Positions 22,907 to 34,900 of a stretch of 64,000 nucleotides of DNA are shown here, piece by piece. How positions within the stretch are numbered: position 1 is the first letter of the stretch; every line of letters starts with the position of its first letter. This DNA comes from Parus major (lineage: Eukaryota; Chordata; Aves; Passeriformes; Paridae). The DNA is taken from NCBI RefSeq assembly GCF_001522545.3, contig NC_031769.1, positions 129,169,613 to 129,233,612 on the forward strand. The letters are read 5' to 3'. The position numbers and the translations under genes are program-made. The notes under the pieces are model-generated. The model was not told the DNA's origin and ran no database searches. It saw only the letters and a list, made by a program, of their open reading frames with translations.

Positions 22907-25900
22907 GTACGGCTGTGGGAGCCCTTCCCGGGGCTTGCGCGGTGATCCCCCCTCAGGCCCAAGTGTCCCCCTCTCCCCAGCCCGCAGGGTGCTCAACGTG
23001 GGAGTATCCAGGGCTTCCTTTAGTCCTGGTGCTGCCGTAAGTCCCGTTAATACGGGATTCTCTTTAACATGAGAGGCTTGTGGAGTCTCTGTCTGAAGTC
23101 TTTCCAAATCCACCCGTTCTGTGTAACCTGCTCTATGTGACCCTGCCTTGGCGGGGGGGTTGGACCGGATGGTCTCCGGAGGCCCTTTCCAACCCAGACT
23201 ATTCTGTACCCTGTGAGTATGCGCTTCTCCCTATCATCCCTTCGATTACATAACGAATCCCTACAGTTCCTAGCCGTAAAATTAATTTGGATGTTATACC
23301 AAATCCAGTTTCTCCTTTGCTTTTCCGCCAGACCTGGTAGGAGGAGGGGCTGGTTTAGCCTTCTGATGTTACGATAAATGCGCTGATTTTCCCCTCAGAT
23401 CCCTCAGTTCTGCATGCCCCCGGTTTGCCTGTGGCTCCTGTGCCTGTGAAGGGAATTGGCAGGGCATGTCCCTAAATTGGCACTGTCCTGGGTCATTGCT
23501 GCAGCATTTTGTACACAGGTAACCTTTGCAGCTGAAGACTGCAGGATCCTGTCAGCTTGTATGCTAGATGCCTTTTTGGTTTTTGTGGTTTGATCTGCAT
23601 CCACTATGCTTCAGTAGGACCTCAATTTCCACCACCACCTTCACATTTAGATATTTTGTTACCTGCATTATTTCTGTGAAAAACCCCACGCATAAAAGGA
23701 CTTGTTACTGTGAGGCCTTCAGAAGTTGACAAATTGCATGTTTGTGATTGAATGAAAAAACCCTTACTGTTTGTGTCACTATGTATTAAGGTGACTGAAG
23801 AGTTCCTGAGCAGACAGAATGACATAGCAAATTATGCTCCTTCATGTCTGAAGATTTTGGAATGTCATTACAGGAGTACTGCCAGATTAAACACATTTTT
23901 CTAACTTTATTTGTAGCAGGGAACTTCTAAGATTGCATGCTTATGTTTTTCCATTCTGTTAAAAGGCATGGATTTTCATCCATGTAACATTCTTCTGTAG
24001 TGTCAGTATTGTAGGTTTACAGAGCTGTTTTGTAGAAACAGGAAGGAAAAATTCTACATAGAAGTTACAAAACTATGGATCTGTGTAGTAGCTAAAATAA
24101 TTTAAGGATTTTTTAGCTATTAAGTCAGTGACTGTTTTGCTAAACAATCTTCTTTCTTCTGATTACAATATTTACTTCATTAAGAGGGTGTGTTTGTGAT
24201 CTGAGTTAATTTGGGGCTGTTGGCCTACACAGATTTACTGAGTTTCCATTCCTCATTCCCAGCTATTTCCTTCTCAACTCAGTGTCTGGACAATGCTGCT
24301 CTCAGGCATGTGGAAACCCAGGTCAGGGAATTGTTCCACATAAAAGCTAATGTCTGCTTCTGTACCAAATAATTTTTAATACGGTATTAGTGTAGTTCTG
24401 CATGATGTATGGTTGCAGCAGGCTACAACAGTACTGCTGCTGAACATAAAACTTCCATTTCTTGCTTATTTGAAATGGAAAAAGGAGGTTCTTTGCCTTT
24501 TTCAGTTCTCATAAATTGAGATGCTGCTGAATGTCAATCTGCTCCTGGCTGGTCTTCATGCTAGTGGTAGCATTTTTGGGACAAAGGGACAGGCTTGTTT
24601 AAGAAAGTGATCAACCTAAAAACTGTTTTTTTTTTAAATCTCTCACTCTATTTCTGTGGACACACAGGTTGATTTTCACTAGAGAAGCTCCCTGAATGCT
24701 ATGGCCCCATGTTCTCTCAAGCACTTGTCTTGATGTAGTGGATGGGGTGATAGGAATGGCTGGTTGGACCTTTCTTAGTCAAATTGTCTGGCACAAACTG
24801 CCTGAGAACCGTATCTCAAGTTGTAGTAGAAATCATAACTAAGGCTTAACTGAACATAAAGTAATCTGAAGTAATATATAATATTAGCTAGGCTGAATAT
24901 ACACAGGTCTTTGAATAAGGATTTCAAGGCTGTGTGAAACTTTAGGTACTTGCTAGGTGCTTAGCACTCCTGAAAAGAACTGCTGTACCTTAGGATGCTT
25001 TATTGTAGGTTTTAGTTATTTAATTTCAGTATTGGTTTGAGTACTTGTACCAGAAAAGTAACTTATTGTACCAATGTACAAGTATCATACTCACCTTAAT
25101 TATTGCTGTAAAAAAAAAATACATGTCAGGCAAGAATACATTTGCTTACAGAAAAAAAAAAACAAACAAGGGGCAAGTGGAAAAAATAACTTTGCTGTTT
25201 TGTTACTAGAACTCTGACAAGACAATAATAAAAATTACTACGATTTTCCATGGACTGATTTTGCCCTTGGGGCAAGGTCTGGATTGTGTACCCTTTTCAG
25301 AGCATGCGAAAGTTACTTAATCTACCTCATGTTTGCTGCAGGGCAGCATAAAATTCTTATTTATTCCTGTAAATAAATAAGTTAATTCTTCTGATTTCTG
25401 GTGGCTTTTACAATTATGTGTATTAAATAAAATGGGAGGAGTCTGCAATGCATTTTTATGAGAAAAGACTAATAGAATTATCAGTTATTCAGACTATTTA
25501 ATGTTTCTCTAATCTCTTTCCATCTCTAAACCTTCCAGGAGATGTTCATTCTGAGCAGCAGCAGAAATTTCCAAATCAGTCATCTGGGCCTGCTTACAGG
25601 AAGGACCAGTACTTTTCAAAGGGGCAAAGTAGAGGAGAGAGAGGCAGAGGAGCATGGCATGGAGGACACCAGAGTGTATCTGAGGAAATGCCAAAATACA
25701 TAACAGGTGTGTATATGTGAAAGGTCTTAATTTATCACTCTGTGGCAATTTGCTGGTGATTAAATTTGCTGTCTTTATTTTTGTGCAAGAGCAAAAATTA
25801 GAACTGATGCTATGGTCTTCTGTTTTTCCTGATTTTCTCCAAAACATGGAAGTTGTTTTGTACTGGAATGAATGACTAGCTGTTGCTCAATGGGTCCTTT

Positions 25901-28900
25901 CAGATTTCTGAGTGGAAAAGTTACACCTTGTAGTGAGGGATATGCATTTTGGATCTGTTTTGCTAGCAGAATGAGTACTGACAGTCATCTGATTTTAATG
26001 TAGCCAGTAAAACTGTTTTTACTCATGATGCAAGTTAAAGACAGCTTTTCACCTAACAGAACATTTATTTAGGAGAGCAAATCAGCTTTGCAAAATGTTG
26101 CAGTGTTCTGATAGTAGATACACTTCCATAAACATGAAATGAGACCAAGCTCTGGATTTTTATTTTGTTTTTTTTTAAAACAGTCTGGAATATGTTACCG
26201 TTTCCATTTTTTTTCCCATACTAAAGATTTTCTTGTCTCCCTAAATACCAGCTGAAAAAATTGCTGTTCTAATTTAACAAAAAAGTATTTAATGCAAATG
26301 GGATTTGTTGGTTAAACAACTTTCAGATTCATTAATGTATAAATATTTCTTGACTATATCTGTAAACTTCAGGATTTTTAAACAACTGATATTTCTTCAG
26401 TGACAGTATATGGTAATTCCTTTTATGTCAAGAAGATATGGGACTGCTGTACTAGAAGTAATTCTGTAATTTACGTGCAGTATCCTCTTCTGGTTTGTTG
26501 TTTATGTCTCTGATGCCAGTTCTTTTCATTGCAGTGTCTACCTTTGCTCAAGCTCGTGCTGCTGAGATCAATGCCATGTTGAAAGCAGTTTCGCAGAAGT
26601 CTTCCAACTCTCTGGTTTTCCAGACCCTCCCCAGGCACATGCGAAGGCGAGCAATGAGTCACAATGTTAAACGCCTACCCAGGCGGCTCCAAGAGATGGC
26701 CAGGAAAGAGGTACAAGTGTGTTTTACAGCATTTCATGCAGTGGGCACAGCCAAAGCACACTATTCAGCTCTGTATTTATTAATGTTCAGACCTGAACTT
26801 CTGCCAAACTTTCTTGAGCACCCTAAACTTTGACTCATGTTTGAATTCAAAATTCAGGATCACCTCAGTTTCAGGTGGTAGCTCAAGTAGGTCTCACTAA
26901 CCCCCTGGTTTTGTGATTACTGGACATCTTGAAAAGTAATTAGAGTAGTGATAAAAGAGTCCATTGCAGGAGAGGTTGGGTGGTGCACTGGTCCAGGAGT
27001 CCTCAGTAAGAGCTGCCTTGCACCCCACCCCAGCTTTAGGATGTGACCATGCCAGCCTCAAGCTGACTTGATGATTTGAGTGTTACAGCTCAAATGTGGG
27101 AGGTACACTGGGGTTATTGGCAGGCTGCATGCAGCTTAAGTCTTACAAATTGACTAGTTCTAACCACTCATGAAAGTCATTTTGTGGCAGTATCTCAACA
27201 TTTAGTCAGAACATACCTTTGGGGGTTACTTGCTCCTTATTCACTGTGGCCTCCCTGTATGTTTAAAGAGGAAAATTAAAAATTGGTTCAGCACAGTGTT
27301 ACTGGGGAATGATCTTCCCAGTGTTTGGCATTGATCACTTTATCATCTCTGAGAATTCCTAAAGTGATCAACTGAGTTTATTTGGTAAGTTTTTTGTGTA
27401 TTAAGGTTGACTGATAAATTTATTTATTGCACTTTTTTTCTTTTGTGTTCTCTTTTGAGACCTTGTCCCCTCCACCCTGATTTCCTGAAGATGATTGTTC
27501 ATGGTTCAGAAATTGTTTCAGATGCTTCCCTGCCACACACCAATTGCATGTTTCTTAGGGTGTTTATTGGATCTTCACAACCTGTATCTTATTTTACTGT
27601 TTTCGTTCACATTTTTTTTGCTTTGTCAGACATGACAAGAGATGCAGTTTGAGCCTGTTTTCTGGGAACTGAAGGAAGAAAGCACGGGCTGTTTTGCATA
27701 GTTATGTGTTATCCTTGTTAAATCTAGATTTTTCTAAAATTTATATTTGGTTCTTTTGAGTCCTGCTTTTTTAACTCCTTTTATGTGACAGCCTTTCTAA
27801 TTTCTGTGTACATGCTCATACATACTCTCCTATCCCTGTTTCCATGCCACATAGGATTCTTGGATTTTTTGAGATTATTTAATTGGCCCTGGAGCAGCTG
27901 TATTTTTTCTGCTACATTTTCTGTCTTCAGGTCTTTTGGTGTGGCTTATGTGTCTGCACAGGCTCACATTTTCTTGCAGCTTGTCATATCTCTGTTACTT
28001 GTTTTTGTAAAGGTTCTCCCTATTACTTTTCTGTGTTTGATCTCCATCTTCAAAGGTATCTGTTTCAATTCTGCTGCATTTTCTTCATTTCTCTTAGATC
28101 CTTTATCACAACCATATTCATTGAAACATTTACCTGGATCATCTCTTATCTCTTCAATGAGCATAAAGATGTATATTTTTCATCTACAGTGCTGCATCTC
28201 TTTTTCTCTAACTGCCTTTCTGAACCGGTCACCTACCATTGATCCAGTGGCTTGTATTTCCTTCTCTGTGATGAATGATAGGTCTGATGGGAAGATACTT
28301 TCTTGTTGGTTTTTTTTTTTCAGTTCTATTTTGATTTCATGGGTTGCTTCAGTGTTTTTAGTGTTCTTGGCACTGATCTGGCATCATTTTCTTTCCTTTG
28401 CTATTCTTGTAACCAGTGGTCTGCTGTCAAGTGTTTCTTGGTGAGCTTACAAAGCTTTTTGTACATCTTGTAGTCCTATTTCTTTTTAGCACTTCACAAA
28501 AAGAAAAATCAAACATGGAATCAAGCCTTCCTCTCTAGCCATGCATCCACATATAATAGTTCAGACCTTGACTATGTCTGGTTATCAAGAATTTGGTCAA
28601 GATATTCCCAGAGTCCTCTGTCATCCGTTTCTACATGTTGTAGAAGTGATAGGGCCCTTTCTGTCAGTCTGAGAGTCTGTACTGCTTCTGTATCAGCTCA
28701 AATCTCCAGGCGTTTTTCCATGTCACATTGATTTGTTCATGGGAATATATTGATGTGTGGCAAAAACTTCACACAGGAAGTAGCAGCACTTACTGTTCAT
28801 GATAAGTTTCTGAATGTGTGGGGATTTTGTTTTATGTATGGGTTTCAGTCAAACCTTGATATACTTCTGTGGATGTGATTTGCGTAGAAAATGTCAGTTA

Positions 28901-31900
28901 GTTACCCTCAACAATGATCCAACATGGTATAACATAATGTTAGTGCTACCTGTATTCTTATATTTCAGCCTTTTTCTTTTCAGAATTTTTTTCTGTTGAG
29001 ATTTACTTCAGTGTCCTCTCTTCTAAAAAACAGGCAGAGAAAGCTGTACATCAGAAAAAAGAGCAGTCAAAGACTAAATGCCGCAAAGCTAGAAGACGCC
29101 ACATAAATTTGGTAGCAGAGTTTAATCACAGGCAAAGAAAGAATATTTGGCTGGAAACCCATATTTGGCATGCAAAAAGATTTCATATGGTAAAGAAATG
29201 GGGATACTGTTTAGGAAACAGCCCTACAGAGAAGAGCTACAGGGCTTGTTACCGAGCCATGACAAAGCACTGCCTTCTTCAGGTACCATATCTGCATGTT
29301 TTATTTGATATTTTGCCAAGGTGAAGTAATCAACTGCCTAGTTGTAATGAATATTTCTGTCTCTTTGAAGTACTGTTGTGTCAGCTGTCATTAAGACTGC
29401 TGCGTATGAAATGAATAATTTTATCATTGTAATTCAGGGTGGCAAGTATCAGAGAGAGTAAGATGAACATTTAAAGGAGCCTTATGGTAACTATGACAGA
29501 AATACTACATTTTCAGTTTTCTCAAGACCTAAGAGATTAAGCGAATCCTTATATCATCTACCTGAGCAGCTATTGAGGAGAGATAATTAGTTTTTATGTT
29601 GTTTTTAATTTGTTTTAATGTCCTTGGTTTGAGAGGCATGTTGGCCCTCAAATAAGAAACCACTCTCCTACAGCTATTAATTTTAAGTTACAAAGTTATT
29701 AATTTCAAGTTATAAAGAAACTCATTTCACTTTGGCAAATTTTAGAGTAGGAAGAAATTGTACTTAAGTAGAATTAATAAATTGTGAAGCCCTGTCTGGT
29801 CTTTTCTTACCAGGCTTGCTTTTAAGAGTTATTCTCACTTTGATACTATCATATTGTTTCAGGACTTATCATATTATTGTTGCCTGGAGTTGAAGGGTAA
29901 AGAGAATGAGCTTCTGAAGCAACTTGCTCGAATATGTAGCATTGACACAGGTAAAATTTACGTAGTTAAGAATAAAGATTCGGAATAGACTAAAGGATGA
30001 TCCATCCTTTTCATTTTTAAATAATGTATCAGTCTCAATAGTAGTAACAGAGTTGATTCTGAGTTGTGATTTTGAGTGAAAAATGTACTTTAGGTGTCAT
30101 AGTAGGACTAGACATTTCAGTGGTTTATTAATAAGCTGATTATGGTACAACCTTAGCCACTCAGCAGCCATACAGAATTTCAGTTTTACTTTGTTTATTA
30201 AACAACATATTATTTTGTTCTTCAATAAGTGTCTTCTTTTTTAGGATTGACATTTCAAGAGACTTGTTGTCTGTCTGGAAGATTTGAGGGTTCCCTGAAT
30301 CTTTACAGAGCAGATCGCTATCCTGAGGATATGCTTGGTCCAGTTACATTTATTTGGAAACCCAGGGATGGGACTGAAAACAGACAATTGTGGATTTGGG
30401 TGCATCCAGCTCTTAAGCAGGTATTTTCCTAAATAGTTGAACTCTTTTTTCTTTATGTATTGTGCATTTTTAATGCTGAAGAGATCATCTGAAAAGTGTG
30501 AAAGAAGTGGGTATAACACATGACTTCAGGAATTGAAAGCTGGAAGACTATATCTACTCTTAACAATATTGATGTTCTGCAACTTGTTTTTGTAAAGCTT
30601 GCAGTGAAAGTGCATGGTGCTGAGGTGTTCAATGTTTAAGCTTCTGAAAAGTTTTTTTAGTGTCAGTTGCTTCAGGCTATGTGTGCAATATGATGTTGCT
30701 TGATGCATATCCTTTCCACTGGCATCCCCAGTAGGCTATCATCACAGATAATCATGATAATCATACTTAGCTATCAGCTTCAAAAAAATGAAAATGAGAA
30801 AAGTGAAATGTTGTGCACAACATTTCTTATATTTCTTATATTAATTTTCAAGAGAACAAATTCTTAGCGACTTTCAATATTACTGACAGATTTTCTTAGC
30901 AAGCCCTTGACTTCAGCAGAATTAAATTTTACTCCTTAAAATCCATATAGGAAAATTAAATAATGGAGTATAATTTTTAAAAGTATATTTAAGGTTTGCA
31001 GTGCACTGCATATCATCCTAATCCTAACCTCATTCTTCTTAAGGATATACTTAGGGAGTTAAAAGCAATTTTTCAGTGTTCAGAGCCTGAAGAAATCTGT
31101 ATTACTGAGCCTGTTACAACATCAATTCAAGAGGAAAAACAAGTGGAAGTTGTTAGAAGCCTTGGCAATAAAAGAAAGAAGGAGGATAAAGAAGGAGAAA
31201 AAGCTGTGCCAGTGAAAAAAATAATTGGTGATGGCACTAGAGATCCATTCCAGTCCTACTCTTGGATCGCACGGACTACTGGCGTTACAATCAGGTTTGT
31301 TCACAGTACAGTCAGAAACTGGCCCATAACCATATAACATAGCTGCATTTCTGGCTTAACAGTACTGGGCTACATAATGTGTGTTGTACAATTGTACATT
31401 CACCTGAAAATTTCCTGTTTCAGTGACAGAAGCATGGAGATTCTCAGATACCGGCTGATCGGCCCATTATCACACTCCGTCCTTACAGAGACCCTGAAAG
31501 CAGCTTCTGTCCAAACAGTAAGGAAATTGACTTTGGATGTTAGTGCAATTTTGGTAATGTTCTTAGAATGTGAAAGCTTGCTTTTTGCTAGAAAGACCCA
31601 TAAATCATCTAGCCTTGCTTTTTATAAAGGCTAGCCTATGTATTACCCAGGTGGCTTCTCTGTAGTGAGCCTCTTGACTAATGCTGATCTCAGGAAGAAC
31701 TCCCACCTGGATTTTAGGTGGGAGTAGGAAGAAAATAAAAACAGTGGTTCTGTTGAGCAGGCTGTGTAGTTTCTGCTGAGAGGTCCAGAATAATTCATAT
31801 TCTCTTTGAGAAACATCCTGTTTCTCAAGCAATCAGCTAGAGCACCTAGAACTAAAGGGCAAGACATGTAAGATACAGAAAACTTACGTCTTTTCAATGA

Positions 31901-34900
31901 AATATGGAGTTTCTCCAGGATTTAGGTTTTCCATCCACCTCTTCGCATATAGCATCACTGTGGATTTATGGGGGGTTTTTTGTCTCTTGAAGCAAACATG
32001 ATGAGGCCATGAAATCTCTGGCTTTCTCTAAGAAATAATTAATACCAGAATTAGGAAGTACTGTAGATTGCTTTATTTCTTTTTGGAACACAGGTTAAAC
32101 TGTGCAGTTTATTAGAGATTATTGTAAACTCTGTGGTATTGTAAACCAAAAATTACTTTGGTTTAAAACTTGAAGAGGAAGAAAGTGACTATAGTGGTTA
32201 AGGCAAACAGAAAGTGAAGTCATACTGATAGAAAATAATGAGTAACCATTTGAGTTTAATTAAATACATTGTTTTCCAGGAGATGGCAGATTCAGAGACA
32301 GAACTGAATAACTGGTGGGTAGAAAACTGCAAGGACTCTGAAAAAGTATCTCTTCATCAATGTCAGAGTGGTATCTTTGAGCTATTGGAAGGTATTTTGC
32401 ATGTGGGTGCTATGGGTGGAATGGGGGGAAGCTTAAAATCTAATGGTCAAAACTGGCATGCTAATAAACTTGACTTCAGTTTGGACATGCTTATTTTTTG
32501 CATGATCAAGAGAGTGATGTCTTTGAGAAGGTGCTTAGGTACTTGCCAGGGCATGGCAGGGAATTGAAAAATGTTACATTGGGAGTATTTAAGGGAATTT
32601 AAATCCTCTGTGTAGTTCAAACTTGTAATAGAGAAACTGCATTTTGCTTTTTATCTTCATGAACTTAAATTTGGGATTGCTGTTGTATCCTCTCACTCTC
32701 TCTCACCACACACTTAAAATTAAGACAGTAAGTTGTACAGTGTGTTCACAGATAAAATGGTAGCCTCCAATCCAGAGTGGAAGTATTATACTTCATTTAT
32801 ATATGTTCATTTCTAAATTAACAGTTGTGTATTTGGCTGAATTGTAAAGTATCATAAAGTCAATTTCTAGCACTGAAGCAGGTAAGCAACTGGCTTTGGT
32901 AGATCTCACACTGTACTCAAGCTGTCTATCCAATATGAGGCAGTTAAGCAGAGATGAGGTAAAACTTTTACAAAACACTTCTAGATTTCCTTTCTCTTGA
33001 AGACACATGTAAAACAAAGGTTGGTTGTTCTTTGAAATTTGTCAAATGCAAAGGATGAATTGAGTCTGTGACAGTGACCTCACTTATATGCTAAAGGTAA
33101 ATGTAATTGCAAACCAAGTCATGCACTGCTGTTGTTGACTTTTTTGTTATTGAGCATTTAACAAGCATTGGTGATTTTTCAAAATATGTTGGAGTATTCT
33201 GGATTGCTTCACTGGCTTACAGTGGTGTCACATCCCTGCAAGCAAAAAAGCACAAAAATACAAGTGCAGAAGAAGATCACAACTAAATTGGTGGTTTCAT
33301 TGCAATGTTCATCTGTGTGTTTTTAAAGGGATGAGCTCACCATCAGATATGCCACCAGGTACAATACTTGGCCTCACTGTTGGAGATCCTCGAGTCAATT
33401 TGCCAAAAAAGAAGACAAAAGCCATGCCAGACTTTGAAAAATACCGAGGTAAAATGTCCTGTCTATTTTATATGAAGAGATTTAGTTTCTCTCTATGCTT
33501 TTGTTTTCATTTACTGTCATCTTCTATGGATTGTCTCCTGCTGTTTTCCTCTAGGTTTTGGTTCAAAATATTTCCCAGTTCCAGAGCACAGGCAGAATAG
33601 AAACAGCTTGAAAGTTGCATAGGTTTTAGAGCAGCAGTTGTGAGGGAGGGACATGCACCAAAGCTGGTCTTGTGCTCAGTGGAAGCCTCTGTCTGACCAT
33701 ACAGATGATCCAGGTTCGAATCCTGGCAAGGCCATCCGGGTGCTAAAAGCTCCATAGTAAGTTTCTGTTTGGTGTTTAGTCTTCCTGTTTATCTCCCCAA
33801 GAAGATACCTGCTGTTTCTGGTTTATAGGCCTAAGATGTTGAAAATTGCAATTCTACTGTGAAAAAAGTTTGCAAGGTTAGTGTTTCAGGTGGCCAAGGT
33901 GTTGATAGAGAATGAAAGATGCAGGCATAACTTCTGAAATTTTCATTTTAGTGCTGACTTACACGATGTTTCAGTGCAAAATTCAAATTCAGATGGATGT
34001 GAATGTCCTCTGAAAATGTGCAAAAGTATATACAGGGATTTGTGTACAGTGCAGGCATTCCCAATTAGGTTGACTGAGCACAGGCTGCCTCACCTAATAG
34101 GAGAAACATGATAGTCAGCTAGCAAGCAGCAGCAAATAGGACAAGTTGAAAGTTCCAGAGACTTCAAAATACTGAATTTCCTTGGTGGTCTGTTTGCAAG
34201 ACACTGGAATAATCTAGTCCTACATATCACTTAAGTCAGGTTGAGCACCTCCTTCAGTTGCTTTTAGCTATTTCCAAAATTCTGCTATTTTCATTTTCTT
34301 CCATCCTCTTGTTCTGCCCTCTGTATCCAGAACAGCCTTTCTGTTAATTAGTTGTGCTCAGCTAACTTTCTCATCATTAGTGTTCCTGTTGGAAATGCTG
34401 CAGCATACATGACCTCTACTTTGGTTCCGTCCTGCTGAGAAGTAAGGTGAGATATGTAGCACTTGTTTACAGGTACTGGTTTGAGCTGCTAGAAGAGTTA
34501 GCAACTGCAGAAAGTGATTCAGTGTGTTTCATTCTGCTTGCCATGTCTGTGAGGATGTGTTTAAGAAGGCAAGATCAACAGAAGGCATTTAGGTATTTTA
34601 AATGTCTCATAGTAGTTTCTCTCCTGCTGCTGGAGCTGGTTTTCCCTCAGGAGTGATGGCCATGGTAAAGAGGTAATGGTGTAAGACAGGGAGTCAAGAG
34701 CACCTCTGTGGTTTTTCCTTTGGCTGAAAAGGAATGTCCATCTTTCTACCTGGGCTTATCCTTCACTTGCAAAATATCTTCTATACCACAAATACTCAGA
34801 AAAGCTAGTGCTGCTTTTTTGTTTCTTTCTGAATATTTTTTGGGGTTTTTTCATAATGAACTTCAAACTGCTTCTGTCCTCTCTGACTTTTATTTAGGAG

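Noticed and set aside
24660..24790. Possible very degraded CR1 tail in POP1 intron 1 (GGATGGGGTGATAGG, GGTTGGACC)
   Set aside because: Only two short phrases match and not in a convincing context; left out of the annotation.
27785..28444. 219-codon hydrophobic open frame on the plus strand in POP1 intron 3
   Set aside because: Its hydrophobic residues come from a T-rich strand complementary to the coding-like purine-rich minus strand. No family membrane motif, promoter or conserved phrase was seen.
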